Of a stretch of DNA of 47,500 bases, positions 19,956-28,612 are shown piece by piece. How positions within the stretch are numbered: position 1 is the stretch's first letter; the number at the start of each line of letters is the position of its first letter. Both the position numbers and the translations under genes were made by a program. The stretch covers positions 495,001 through 542,500 of the forward strand of contig CAJNDS010001435.1 in assembly GCA_905221605.1 (NCBI GenBank), given 5' to 3'. This stretch comes from Symbiodinium natans (taxonomy: Eukaryota; Sar; Dinophyceae; Suessiales; Symbiodiniaceae). The notes beneath the pieces are model-generated. The model saw only the letters and a list, made by a program, of their open reading frames with translations. It made no database searches and had not been told where the DNA came from.

Positions 19956-20033
19956 CTTGGGTTTCGGGTGAAGGGCCCCCTCTCAGCGCGCCGAAGGTAA
20001 CACCCCACCGAAGCCCACACAGCTCTACCAGAC
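19956..20033 (-). CDS. Weak exon candidate
   Basis: Minus strand, acceptor tagtggcag|g and donor aag|gtgggg. Two frames open: SGRAVWASVGCYLRRAERGP and LVELCGLRWGVTFGALRGGP. Splice sites fit but the phases do not match the surrounding phase-0 chain. Confidence 0.33.
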
Positions 20034-20338
20034 CTGCCACTAGAGTGGGTACTTTTGGGGGTTAGGGTTTCGGCTTTGGGGTTGAGGGTCTTTGGGTCGT
20101 TTGTTGTCTAGCACGATAGGCGGCAACAAAGTCTGAAGGAACACCCTCCACCCAAAACGGAAAGGGCATTTTCGGAAAGCTCATGAACAAAAAAACAACT
20201 TAAATGCCAAAATCACAACCCTGCTGCCGGAAACACCCCAAAGTCCCCAAAACCCAAAAATCCTAAACCCCAATTAAACCCGAAACCCTAGACAATAAAA
20301 CCCTAAACCCTGTAAAACCTAAACAATAAACCCTAAAC

Positions 20339-20460
20339 CCTAAACCCTAATTAAACCCTAACCCTAACCCTAAACCCTAAACCCTAAACCCTAAACCCTA
20401 AACCCTAAACCCTAAACCCTAAACCCTAAACCCTAAACCCTAAACCCTAAACCCTAAACC
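20339..20460. repeat. CCCTAAA array abutting an exon
   Basis: About 17 nearly perfect CCCTAAA units. On the minus strand this is the start of the intron after exon 20461-20547, so the intron would open directly with TTTAGGG repeats. Confidence 0.95.
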
Positions 20461-20547
20461 CTAAACCAAGAAGAAGACAAAAATCGGCCGTTGCTGTTTC
20501 TGGCGGTCCTTCGCCTTCGCCGCGGCAACGAGCGCGAAATCCGTGGC
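20461..20547 (-). CDS. Exon of proposed minus-strand gene
   Basis: Minus strand, acceptor ggctcgcag|g, phase 0: ATDFALVAAAKAKDRQKQQR then PIFVFFL. The frame ends in a TAG supplied by the repeat, or at a donor ttg|gtttaggg made by the first repeat unit (phase 0). Alanine/lysine helix with strong third-position GC. CCCTAAA left, TTTAGGG right. The end given includes the repeat-encoded stop. Confidence 0.68.
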   Translation of the reverse strand, partial: ATDFALVAAAKAKDRQKQQRPIFVFFLV

Positions 20548-20721
20548 CTGCGAGCCGGATTGAGGTCTTTATGAACCCTAGCCTTAAACAGGGTTTAGGG
20601 TTTAGGGTTTAGGGTTTAGGGTTTAGGGTTTAGGGCTTAGGGTTTAGGGTTTAGGGTTTAGGGTTTAGGGTTTAGGGTTTAGGGTTTAGGGCAGAACCTT
20701 AAACCCGTAAACGCTAAACTT

Positions 20722-20812
20722 GGGATGTTCCCCTTTATACTAACAGTCCTTGATAGGGATTCTAATAGGGGGTACTATAACCCGTACTCAGGACTGTTAG
20801 TAGAAGGGGACC
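20722..20812. mobile_element. MITE-like element, family B copy 1
   Basis: Starts gggatgttcccctttatact followed by aacagtcctt, and ends with the inverted form aggactgttagtagaagggga. Family B terminal repeats recur at 21979 (half), 32571, 36253 (half), 37996 and 45369. Non-coding, about 90-100 bp. The sequence from 20816 to 21016 is one open plus frame ending in a stop (QELELRLQRRYELEFTTACA) but lacks an ATG or clear acceptor. Confidence 0.82.
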
Positions 20813-21291
20813 TAAACCCCAAACCAAAAACGTAACTGGAAGCTGTTCTAAAGTTGGAGAAGAAAACGTCTCTCGAAACTCCTCGAATCTTTCCCCGAGA
20901 CTGAACCCTGACTATCTTCCATTCTATCGACCCTTAAAGCCACTCAGGACTCAGGAGCTTGAATTGAGGCTTCAGCGACGTTACGAGCTTGAATTCACAA
21001 CTGCCTGTGCTTAAGCCCAAAGGCTTCAGTGAGCAGACATGAAGGGAAGGAAACGAGGCTTGCTGCACAACCCCAGTCAGGAGGTTTTCCGGGCGCGAGG
21101 GTAGTGGCTGGGTTCACAGGGTCAGGCATGTATGCGGGGGGGGGGGGGGGGTTTTAGGGTTAAGGTTTTGGGGCGTATCAGGTTCAGGGTTTTGGACTTT
21201 AAAGCGTCTGGAATGCGTGGGGTCTCGTTTAGCTTAAGTCCTGAAGCTGTTCCAGAAAGCACACGTTTTGGACAAACTCCCTGAATCCCAT

Positions 21292-21486
21292 TCACTGTCT
21301 GGATCTATCGAAACGCACACTTTCAAAGTCTTCAAGATTGCAAGTGCCACGAAAGCGTTCAAACTTGAAAGTGTCGCCGCGATGTGCAAGCATACTTAAC
21401 AAACAAGGTGTGAGTTCCTTGAACATGTTGCTTGGAACGCTGTACAGGCTCTGGAAGTTCTTGCTTTTGTAAAAACCTTCAAGCTG
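21292..21486 (-). CDS. Open frame or terminal exon, lower GC
   Basis: Minus strand after a pyrimidine-rich acceptor ctgttgtgcag|c: LEGFYKSKNFQSLYSVPSNM, FKELTPCLLSMLAHRGDTFK, then FERFRGTCNLEDF to a stop. Composition looks protein-like but third-position GC is lower than in neighbouring exons. The plus strand is open from 21432 to 21725 (SAENSKLAKSRNKYVPVRLT) and competes. Confidence 0.38.
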   Translation of the reverse strand, partial: QLEGFYKSKNFQSLYSVPSNMFKELTPCLLSMLAHRGDTFKFERFRGTCNLEDFESVRFDRSRQ

Positions 21487-21762
21487 CACAACAGATCAGA
21501 ATTAAAGCTTCAGCCGAAAACTCTAAACTTGCAAAATCGAGAAATAAGTATGTTCCTGTCCGATTGACAACACTCACACAGACGCAGGCCAAAGCCCAAA
21601 GGCACATCTCGCAAAAGATCTGTGAAGGCCATAGACAGAACAGAGATGGTAGCAACTGTGACGGGATGATGGATCGGGGTGTGTTCCCTAAACCCGAAAC
21701 CCGAACCCTAAACCCTGAACCCTAAACCTCAAACCTGAACCCTCAGCAGAGTCCCCAAACAC

Positions 21763-21843
21763 GAAACCATGAGCCGCGACGAGGACCTCCTTGCTGGCAT
21801 CGTTGGCGATGAGCTCCAGCTCAGCGCGGACCATGCGCCTCGG
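21763..21843 (-). CDS. Exon of proposed minus-strand gene (strand debated)
   Basis: Minus strand, acceptor ttacgaag|c and donor ttc|gtgttt, 27 codons, phase 0 to 0: MVRAELELIANDASKEVLVA within PRR...AHGF, helical and very high in third-position GC. It fits the phase-0 chain of neighbours. The plus strand also makes a good first exon, ATG at 21769, MSRDEDLLAGIVGDELQLSA up to a consensus gtaagt at 21848. RNA data are needed to choose. Confidence 0.55.
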
Positions 21844-21978
21844 CTTCGTAAGTATTGGGATCTTCTCCCTTACAGGGTTTAGGGTTTAGGGTTTAGGGTT
21901 TAGGGTTCAGGGTTTAGGGTTTAGGGTTTAGTGTTTAGGGTTTAGGGCCTCAATTGGGACGATCGTGCGCCTTGTTAT

Positions 21979-22012
21979 AATCGGTATTGAGGACTGTTAG
22001 TATAAGCGGGGC
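21979..22012. mobile_element. Family B MITE, solo half
   Basis: Only the right arm is present: ggtattgaggactgttagta then taagcgggg. Immediately downstream (22044-22090) is a plus-strand candidate exon after a very good acceptor, gttcttgcttttgccag|g, open in all three frames (for example VLGAGIDSWWSREDPGVLSS). Confidence 0.6.
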
Positions 22013-22349
22013 AGCTTCAGCCAAGTGTTCTTGCTTTTGCCAGGGTCCTGGGGGCTGGAATCGACAGCTGGTGGTCTCGAGAGGATCCTGGTGTCCTTTC
22101 TTCTGGGGGGTGGCTTAGGGTCTTAAGAGATTGAGGTGTAGGGTTTAGGGTTAGGGTTTTGGGTTTAGCTTAGATGTCACTGAGCTGACTTGAGCCCCCT
22201 ACACGCCTAAACCCTTTCGGGCGTATGAAGGGCCCAAGAGTTGACAAACAGACCCCCGAAACCTGAATCCTAAAGCACTCAGCCATACACACTACATCGA
22301 CATGCGATTGTTGGGTCCTTGTTGGTATCCAACAAAACAAGGCATATAT

Positions 22350-22895
22350 GATTCAGCCCCGGCGGGCCCCCCCCCCCCCCCCCCCCCCCCCTACCCCCCC
22401 CCCCCCCCCCCCCCAATGGTACCCCCCCCCCCCCCCTGTGGTGTGGTTGGGGGTTGGTTTTAGGGTTTTAGGGTTTAGGGTTTAGGGTTTAGGGTTTTAG
22501 GGTTTTAGGGTTTTAGGGTTTAGGGTTTAGGGTTTACGGTTTAGGGTTTTAGGGTTTAGGGTTTAGGGTTTAGGGTTTAGGGTTTAGGGTTTTCCCCGCG
22601 GATGGGGTACTAAGATGATCCCCCCCCCCCCTGTGGTGTGGTTGGGGGTTGGTTTTAGGGTTAGGGTTTAGGGTTCAGGGTTTTAGGGTTTAGGGTTTAA
22701 GGTTTAAGACTTAAGGTTTAAGGGTTTAGGGTTTAGGGTTAGGGTTTAGGGTTTAGGGTTTAGGGTTTAGGGTTTAGGGTTTAGGGTTTAGGGTTTAGGG
22801 TTTAGGGTTTAGGGTTTAGGGTTTAGGGACCGTAGAGTAGACTTGGGGGGGGGGGGGGGGGGGGATACCATGGGGGGGGGGGGGGGGGGGGGGGC
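22350..22895. repeat. Poly-C / TTTAGGG / poly-G complex
   Basis: Long C runs (22367-22436, 22617-22632) lie at the left and G runs (22845-22895) at the right, with about 200 bases of TTTAGGG and TTTTAGGG between. The segment ccctgtggtgtggttggggg then ttggttttaggg occurs twice about 195 bases apart. The C-rich aatggtacc and G-rich ggataccat segments are inverted counterparts, so the whole block could fold back. Confidence 0.85.
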
Positions 22896-22963
22896 CCAGG
22901 ACGCTCGACGCTGAACCATATATACTGTTTATAGCGGGTTGAGGATAAGCCAGCGTGTAGATC

Positions 22964-23046
22964 ACACGCACACACACGAACACGCACACGCACACGCACA
23001 CGCACACGCACACGCACACGCACACGCACACGCACACGCACACGCC
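22964..23046. repeat. CACACG microsatellite
   Basis: About eleven CACACG-type units. Open frames through it (alternating His/Ala or Cys/Val) are artefacts. Confidence 0.97.
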
Positions 23047-23093
23047 CATCCAAAATCTGCAAGAAGCGCGATCCAAGTTGCAAGGAATGTTAC

Positions 23094-23195
23094 AAAACCC
23101 CTACACAAAGGCCCTGGCCCCTCGAGATCTGCGAGCTTCTTCCGCATCGGGCTCGCCTGGTGCCAGCCCGTCCCCTCAACCCCTCGCTTGGGCCA
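23094..23195 (-). CDS. Exon of proposed minus-strand gene
   Basis: Minus strand, acceptor ccccaag|t and donor ttt|gtaaca, 34 codons, phase 0 to 0: WPKRGVEGTGWHQASPMRKK then LADLEGPGPLCRGF. About 85 percent of third positions in the first 29 codons are G or C. Competing plus frames exist (SKLQGMLQNPYTKALAPRDL; ICKKRDPSCKECYKTP) but have lower third-position GC. Confidence 0.52.
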
Positions 23196-23318
23196 CTTGG
23201 GGTTTAGGGTTTAGGGTTCAGGGTTCAGGGTTCAGGGTTGAGGGTTTTGCAGCTGGAGGTGCGGGCATGGGCATATAGGATTTTAGTGCTTAGGCTTCGT
23301 CCCCTAACCTTTCCTCAG

Positions 23319-23591
23319 TCAAGCAGCACGTTCGTACTGCAGTTCATGTCTCTTGAAGAGCGGCTTAGATCCAACACCCGCAAACCCCTGAAGCCTGAAG
23401 GATCTGCCTTTGACCCGAGAAGCCCTGGCATTCTGTCGACTGGTCACACGTTTACGAAAATCGGGGACCCCCCTGTCATGATCCATGGTTTTGGGGGGGA
23501 CTTGAGGATGTTGGGCCAGGAAGTGAGGTTCTGGGATGTTTTGGGGGTTTATGGCATGTGCAGAGCCACGCTTGGCTTCGGAAAGCCTTAA
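23319..23591 (+). CDS. Terminal exon or gene fragment, DPRSP motif
   Basis: A strong acceptor (cccctaacctttcctcag|t, branch-like ctaac plus pyrimidines) opens 91 codons to a TAA. Peptide segments: FVLQFMSLEERLRSNTRKPL, then SAFDPRSPGILSTGHTF, then IGDPPVMIHGFGG and VRFWDVLGVYGMCRATLGFG. DPRSPGI resembles a short conserved motif of CDCA3-like cell-cycle proteins (DPRSP..I.RTP), though the following RTP is absent, so this is only a hint. Third-position GC is moderate. The minus strand has a 55-codon ATG frame over the same bases (RVTSRQNARASRVKGRSFRL). Confidence 0.5.
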   Translation, partial: SSSTFVLQFMSLEERLRSNTRKPLKPEGSAFDPRSPGILSTGHTFTKIGDPPVMIHGFGGDLRMLGQEVRFWDVLGVYGMCRATLGFGKP

Positions 23592-24015
23592 ACCCTACAC
23601 CCTGAAACCCCAAAAGCCCAAAAGCCTAAGCTCAAAAACCCTAAATCCCTAGACACCAGAAACCTAAGACCCACAAACCTCCAAACCCTCAAACCCTCAA
23701 CCCTCACACCCTCAAACCCTCAAACAAGCAAACCAGCAAGCCCCCAACCGTCAAACCCTAAAACCACACAGACGTTCCTAAACCCTAAACCCTAAACCCT
23801 AAGCCTCCTAAACTCCTAAACCTCCTAGACCTCCTAAACCCCCTAAACCTCCTAAACCCCTAAACCTCCTAAACCCCTAAACCTCCTAAACCACCTAAAC
23901 CTCCCAAACCACCTAAACCCCCCAAACCTCCTAAACCTCCTAAGCCTCCTAAACCCTGCTAAACCCCCAAACTCCCCAAACCCTAAACCCTAAACCCGAA
24001 ACCCTAAACCCTAAA
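23592..24015. repeat. CCCTAAA and CCTCCTAAA variants
   Basis: Degenerate CCCTAAA with many CTC and CCA changes, including a run of CCTCCTAAA 9-mers (about 23808-23945). No gene seen. Confidence 0.9.
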
Positions 24016-24034
24016 CCTCCCAAACCTCCTAAAC

Positions 24035-24106
24035 CCGTCTGCCAGCCTGGCCAAGGCTCTTGACCTGCTCAGCAACTTCTGGTTTCATGGCTTGGGGTCT
24101 GGGATC
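24035..24106 (-). CDS. Exon of proposed minus-strand gene
   Basis: Minus strand, acceptor gctgagag|g and donor cgg|gtttag, where the donor is the first TTTAGGG unit of the intron. 24 codons, phase 0 to 0: DPRPQAMKPEVAEQVKSLGQ then AGRR. Basic helix. The plus strand has an overlapping candidate, 24046-24133, with a gtaggg donor (LAKALDLLSNFWFHGLGSGI) and higher third-position GC, which is a genuine rival. Confidence 0.52.
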
Positions 24107-24184
24107 CTCTCAGCCATGCTTGGGGGCTGTTGGGTAGGGGTTTGGGGTTTAGGGTTTGGGGTTTAGGTTCAAGGGTCAGGGTGT

Positions 24185-24297
24185 AGGGTTTAGGGTTTAG
24201 GGTTTAGGGTTTAGGGTTTAGGGTTTAGGGTTTAGGGTTTAGGGTTTAGGGTTTAGGGTTTAGGGTCTAGGGTCTAGGGTCTAGGGTTTAGGGTTGC
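24185..24297. repeat. TTTAGGG array
   Basis: About 14 TTTAGGG units ending in three TCTAGGG variants. The stretch to 24987 contains a second array of GGATTAGGTTTA 12-mers (24408-24500) and unique segments at 24300-24365 and 24540-24660 with weak open frames on both strands (plus end: TSTRLPLKKVRCTSAGGAVL). Confidence 0.93.
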
Positions 24298-24987
24298 GTG
24301 TGCTGGGTGGGGGCTGGCTGGGGTGGAGGGCGGAAGTGAGCCTAGACTGGAGGGCATGGAGTCGGAGGTTTTGAGGGTTCAGGGTTCAGGGTTTGGGGTT
24401 TAGGGTTTAGGATCAGGTTTAGGATTAGGTTTAGGATTAGGTCTAGGAATAGGTTTAGGATTAGGTTTAGGATTAGGTTTAGGATTAGGTCTAGGTTTAG
24501 GGTTTGGGGTTTAGGGTGTTGAGGGCCTTGAGGCCGAGGGGTTGAGGGTTTAAGGCTGGGACACAACAAAACCTCCACAAGACTACCGCTGAAGAAAGTC
24601 CGCTGCACGTCAGCTGGGGGAGCTGTGCTATGATCTTACTCCTACACTGCGCCCTAGACCTGGGCTCTATAAACCCGGAACCCCAAACCCCTAAACTAAA
24701 AACCTTGAACCCCTAAACCCAAAATCCCAAACTTCCGATTCAACAACCATGTCCGAGAGCTCTGAAGTGTCTCAATCTCGCCCTTTTCAGTGACAGGAAA
24801 TCACCATTGCAGGGTCAATCTGAGGGTTTTGGGTTACCCTAAACCCAAAACCGTGAACCCTAAGGATTGCAGGGTTTTGCGGCCTCGGACTTAGGGCTTT
24901 TAGGCTTCCCAAACAACCTTAAGCCACAAAAAGCTTGCCTACTCCCACAACCCTAAACCCCAAACCCCAAACCCTAAACCCTAAACC

Positions 24988-25056
24988 CTAAACAACACGC
25001 GCCTTCTCCTCAATGAGGGTGCGAAGCTGCAGGTCGCTCCGCGTCACGTTGGAGGC
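24988..25056 (-). CDS. Exon of proposed minus-strand gene
   Basis: Minus strand, strong acceptor gagcatcctttgcag|g, phase 0: ASNVTRSDLQLRTLIEEKAR then VV. About 85 percent third-position GC. The frame either stops in the repeat-derived TAG or is spliced at gtt|gtttaggg, a donor formed by the repeat, in phase 0. It matches the phase of its neighbours 26684-26788 and 24035-24106. Confidence 0.78.
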   Translation of the reverse strand, partial: ASNVTRSDLQLRTLIEEKARVV

Positions 25057-25084
25057 CTGCAAAGGATGCTCGGGGGCTTTAGGG

Positions 25085-25495
25085 TTCTAGGATTTAGGAT
25101 TTAGGGTTTAGGGTTTAGGGTTTAGGGTTTAGGATTTCGGGTTTAGAGTTTTAGGGGTTTAGGGCTTTAGGGGTTTAGGGTTTTTAAGGGTATTAGGGCG
25201 TTAGGGTTTTTAGGGTTTTTAGGGTTTTAGGGTTTTGGAGTTTTAGGGTTCTAGGGTTTTAGGGTTTTAGGGCTTTAGGGCTTTAGGGTTTTAGGGTTTT
25301 AGGGATTTAGGGATTTAGGGTTTTAGGGCGTTAGGGCTTTTAGGGTTTTAGGGTTTTAGGGTAGTTATGGGGTTTTGGGGTTTTGGGGTTTTAGGGCTTT
25401 TAGGGTTTTAGGGTTTTAGGGATTTAGGGATTTAGGGTTTTAGGGTTTTAGGGATTTTGGGGTTTTAGGGTTTTAGGGTTTTAGGGTTTCGAGTC
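25085..25495. repeat. TTTTAGGG 8-mer array
   Basis: About 45 units, mostly TTTTAGGG rather than TTTAGGG, with ATTTAGGG, CGTTAGGG and CTTTTAGGG variants. A ~55-base block of the same variant order occurs twice (near 25275-25330 and 25385-25440), showing internal tandem duplication. Confidence 0.95.
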
Positions 25496-25552
25496 TAGGA
25501 TGGAGGGGCTTTAGGGGTTTAGGGGGTTGGGGTTTAATTACGTGCCTTGGGT

Positions 25553-25726
25553 TTAGGTGCCTAGGGTTGAAGGTCTTGGACATTTGGCGCTTTCCTGCCG
25601 CCTGAGGGCTTGAGAAAGGCTGAGGGTAATATACCCGCCCTCCACGATATTCAAAGGTAGCACAGAAGGTGGATTTACAAAGTACAACCCGGCTGGTTTG
25701 GCGTGAAGTTGGCGCTCTTGTGAGCC
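25553..25726 (-). CDS. Candidate terminal exon, 58 codons
   Basis: Minus strand after acceptor gtagttcag|g, phase 0, to a TAA: GSQERQLHAKPAGLYFVNPP, SVLPLNIVEGGYITLSLSQA, LRRQESAKCPRPS. Well-mixed composition. The phase fits exon 26684-26788, so it could be an alternative 3' end of that gene. A second minus frame (KSTFCATFEYRGGRVYYPQP) is also open. Confidence 0.5.
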   Translation of the reverse strand, partial: GSQERQLHAKPAGLYFVNPPSVLPLNIVEGGYITLSLSQALRRQESAKCPRPSTLGT

Positions 25727-25892
25727 CTGAACTACCTAACCCTGGAACCCTAAACCCCATTAACCAGAAACCGTTAGCCCCAAACCCCTAAACCCACCAA
25801 AGCCCTCAGACCCAAATGCCAAGCCAACATCCTAAACCCGAAGCCCTAAAAACCCAAGCCCCTAGGCCCCTCAACCCTACTACGCCCCTCAG

Positions 25893-25989
25893 CACCCCCA
25901 CCAAGCGCCCTCGTCCATTCCTGGGTGCCTCGACGCCCGCCTCCGAAGCAAAAGACTCCAACTCCTGGCAAACGGCTTTGGGACCTTAA
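25893..25989 (+). CDS. Candidate terminal exon
   Basis: Plus strand after acceptor gcccctcag|c: TPTKRPRPFLGASTPASEAK then DSNSWQTALGP and a TAA. Basic start and Ser/Thr-rich end. A second plus frame (LDARLRSKRLQLLANGFGTL) is open and passes the stop. Confidence 0.35.
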
Positions 25990-26218
25990 GTTGGGATTTA
26001 GGGCCTAGGGGAGAGGTTTAGGGTGTAGGGTCATAAGGGGTTTAGGGTGTAGGGTTTCGGGGTGTAGGGTTCAGGGGTTTGGGGTTCTGGGGGGGTTTGG
26101 GCTGCAACATCCGGGCATCCCCATCCCGAAACCCCTAGACACAGAGCTTGCAAGTTTGGAGTTTAGGGTTTTAGGATGTTTTAGGGCTTTAGCGTGTCGG
26201 GTTTTGAGTGTTAGGGGT

Positions 26219-26330
26219 TTAGGGTTTAGTGTTTTAGGGTGTTAGGGTGTTAGGGTGTTAGGGTGTTAGGGTGTTAGGGTGTTAGGGTGTTAGGGTGTTA
26301 GGGTGTTAGGGTGTTAGGGTGTTAGGGTTT
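26219..26330. repeat. TTAGGGTG 8-mer array
   Basis: About 13 nearly perfect copies of an 8-base unit (gttagggt). A distinct telomere-like variant from the neighbouring TTTAGGG and TTTTAGGG blocks. Confidence 0.95.
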
Positions 26331-26336
26331 GGGGCA

Positions 26337-26432
26337 TACTTGGAAGTTCATGGGCCGTAGTGTCAGCGCTATGGTAGCTATGGATATAACCTTGCTGAGG
26401 GTACGTGGGAACCCTACTTAGAACTATCCGTG
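26337..26432. repeat. Dispersed repeat family C copy
   Basis: Shares acttggaagttcatgggcc, then gctatggtagctatgg and ccctacttagaac with other copies (34325, 37368, 39058, 39326, 45080, and inverted at 45926). Has an imperfect palindrome near its centre. Just right, 26484-26527 (ttcattcccctcctctccat then cttgtgt) matches 30235-30277 (family E). Confidence 0.7.
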
Positions 26433-26683
26433 AACGCGTTACAAGCAATCCCTGAGACCCTGATCCTTTCTGAAGGATCTAGGGTTCATTCCCCTCCTCT
26501 CCATCTTGTGTCGCACACTATGCCATGGACCCTGACAGGTATAACACCTTTTGAGCACATCACATCCCGAAAAAAAATCCCCAACATGACGTGAAGCGAC
26601 AGGAAGATCCTAAACCATAAGCCCCAACACCACCCATGAACCCATGAACCCATGCATCGGGTCCAGGCAAGCTGCGCCTCTAC

Positions 26684-26788
26684 CTGGGAAAGCCTGCTGG
26701 CCACAGCGATTCTGCTTGTGACGTGGGCCAAGTAATCCGCATTGTCCATCGCCACAGAGTTCGCGCTAAGGCTACGCCGTTTTGTCGC
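26684..26788 (-). CDS. Exon of proposed minus-strand gene
   Basis: Minus strand with strong sites on both sides: acceptor acttgtcctctag|g and donor cag|gtagag. 35 codons, phase 0 to 0: ATKRRSLSANSVAMDNADYL then AHVTSRIAVASRLSQ, an amphipathic helix-like stretch. A different minus frame runs across this exon from the right but becomes Trp/Arg-rich and unlikely here. Family not recognised. Confidence 0.78.
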
Positions 26789-26865
26789 CTAGAGGACAAG
26801 TTTCCTCGCTTTTGTCCTCTGCCGCCGCTCTTCCAGTTGGGAACTTTGCGGAATTCAGCGAAGAC

Positions 26866-26952
26866 CTGCCTGCCGCTTGTCTGGGTCGTCCTTGGCGAGT
26901 TTTTGTTAAACAACATGTCCATTCGGATCTCCTCGCTAGCCGCTGCCGCTGC
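26866..26952 (-). CDS. Exon of proposed minus-strand gene
   Basis: Minus strand, acceptor tgtcagcattcag|g with a long CT/T-rich tract further upstream (27000-27064 on plus as GA/A), phase 0: AAAAASEEIRMDMLFNKNSP then RTTQTSGRQ, donor cag|gtcttc, which is weak. If unused, the frame continues VFAEFRKVPNWKSGGRGQKR. The next exon, 26684-26788, is only 77 bases away, so this would be the shortest intron of the gene. Confidence 0.7.
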
Positions 26953-26999
26953 CTGAATGCTGACAATGGGCAACATCACACGACACATGCTGAGACGCA

Positions 27000-27632
27000 G
27001 AGAGAGAGAGAGAAAAAAAAAAAAAAAAAAAACAATAGAGAGAGAGAGAGAGAGCGAGCGAGAGAGGGCACAGGCTTTGAAACTTGCAATCTTGAAAACA
27101 AAAAGCCTCAAACCCCAAAACCAGACCCGAGACCCAAAAACCCTCAAACTCGCAAACCTTAAACCCCGAAAAACCCCAAATTGTACAAACCCTAAACCCC
27201 GAAAAAAAAAAAAACTCAAACCCTCAAACCGGAAAAAACAAAAAAACCCTCAAACCCGAAAGAACCCTAAACTCCTGAATCCCTCAAACCCTCAAACCCT
27301 GAAACCCTCAACCCATAAGCCCGAAAAACCCTGCAAAACTACTACCCGAAACCCGAAGAAACCCTAAAACCCCTAAACCCCAAATCCTAAAATCCCGAAC
27401 CCTAAAAGCCCTGAAACCCTAAACCCTAAAACCCTAGGACCCTAAACCCTAGAACACTAAACCCAAACCCCTAAATCCCTAAACCATAAACCCCTGAACC
27501 CCTAGCCCCAAACCCTAAACCCCAAACCCAAACCTAAACCCCAAACCCCTAACACTGAACCCCTAAGCCCCTAAACCCCTAAAACCCCAAAACCCCAAAA
27601 ACCCTAAACCCCAAACCCTAAATCCCCAAAAC
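27000..27632. repeat. GA/A microsatellite and degenerate CCCTAAA
   Basis: 27000-27064 holds GAGA and A runs. From 27070 to 27630 it is degenerate, A-rich CCCTAAA with AAACCCC, CTCAAA and GAAAAA insertions. Open frames through it are repeat-derived (Lys/Pro/Asn). No gene seen. Confidence 0.9.
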
Positions 27633-27710
27633 CCCGCATGGAAGGTCCTTGGACATCGCCGCGCGCGCCTTCTTCAGGATGTCCAGGGGCTTGGGGCCGG
27701 CAGTTTGCAT
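27633..27710 (-). CDS. First exon of proposed minus-strand gene (27.7-17.9 kb)
   Basis: Minus-strand ATG at 27710 with an in-frame stop just before it (tataaataa then ATG), so a start rather than an internal Met. 26 codons, phase 0 end: MQTAGPKPLDILKKARAAMS then KDLPCG, donor ggg|gttttg. About 80 percent third-position GC. No signal peptide, so probably cytosolic or nuclear. CCCTAAA left, TTTAGGG right. Exons 26866, 26684, 24988, 24035, 23094, 21763, 20461, 19025, 18384, 18240 and 17886 can follow without breaking the frame. Confidence 0.78.
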
Positions 27711-28082
27711 TTATTTATAGAGTCTGTAGGGTTTAGGGTTTGGGGTTTAGGGTTTAGGGTTTAGGGTTTAGGGTTTAGGGTTTAGGGTTCAGGGTTCAGG
27801 GTTTAGGGTTTAGGCTTTGGGGTTTGGGGTTTAGGGTTTTGGGTTCTGGGGCGGGGCTTGGGGAGGCCGGCCGACATCGGGAAGCTAGGGTTTAGGGTTT
27901 AGGGATTTAGGGTTTAGGGTTTGGGGTTTAGGGTTTGGGGTTTAGGGTTTAGGGATTTAGGGTTTAGGGTTTGGGGTTTGGGGGTTTAGGGTCGGTAGGG
28001 CTTAATCATTTAACAGAGAGAACCCTGGACCCCACACCCGACACCCGAAGCCACACAAGCAGGGGAGGAAGCATGACTCGCC

Positions 28083-28190
28083 CCAAGAGCAACCTAGGAA
28101 TAAAAGGGTGCCCTTTTTGGCTTAAAAGTTTTACAAGGAGCTCCCTGAAACCCGACACAAAAGAGAATAAGGGTCTACCCTGAGTCCTAG
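28083..28190. repeat. Dispersed repeat family D copy
   Basis: Shares cctaggaataaaagggtgcc, ctttttggctt and aataagggtctaccctgagt with copies near 31853, 39893, 42255 and 46318. The segment gtgccctttttggcttaaaag vaguely resembles the 3' part of the dinoflagellate spliced leader. Confidence 0.7.
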
Positions 28191-28310
28191 ATGAGGGGTG
28201 CAGCGGCTGCAACCGGGGGAGGGTTCTCCTGGGTGTAGGGCTTAGGGTTTTTAGGTTTGGGGTTTAGGGTTTTCGGGTTTGGTGTTAGGATTCAGGGTGC
28301 ATGGTTCGGT

Positions 28311-28433
28311 TTATAGGGAGGGCTTGGGATTTAGGAAGGACTTGGCAGAGAGGGCGGGCTTGAGGCAAGGGCTGGGCGCTTTTTGCTCCATGCTAATGGT
28401 GCTCCCGTGCCTCCCTTCCACCACGTCCGCTCT
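28311..28433 (-). CDS. Terminal exon of second proposed minus-strand gene
   Basis: Minus strand after acceptor ctagtgtgacag|a, phase 0, 41 codons to a TAA: RADVVEGRHGSTISMEQKAP then SPCLKPALSAKS. About 78 percent third-position GC before the repeat-like end (FLNPKPSL). It could close the gene that begins at 32849, or an independent one. Confidence 0.62.
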   Translation of the reverse strand, partial: RADVVEGRHGSTISMEQKAPSPCLKPALSAKSFLNPKPSL

Positions 28434-28612
28434 CTGTCACACTAGTCTTGTCCCTTCCTTAGGGTTTAGGGTTTAGGGTTTAGGGTTTAGGGCTTAGGGT
28501 TTAGGGTTTAGGGTCTAGGGTTTAGAGTTTAGGGTTTTGGGTTTTGGGTTTAGGGTTTAGGGCTTAGGGTTTGGGATTCTTCTGGAGGTCACGAAATCGA
28601 GGGGGGGGGGAG

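Noticed and set aside
22816-23214. Cys/Val, Arg/Val or His/Ala repeat proteins
   Set aside because: All are translations of the CACACG microsatellite and flanking G runs.
24342-24608. Leu/Asn repeat protein (LNLILNLILN)
   Set aside because: It is the antisense translation of the GGATTAGGTTTA tandem array.
27000-27367. Lys/Arg/Glu-rich plus-strand proteins
   Set aside because: Translation of GA and A runs and degenerate CCCTAAA.
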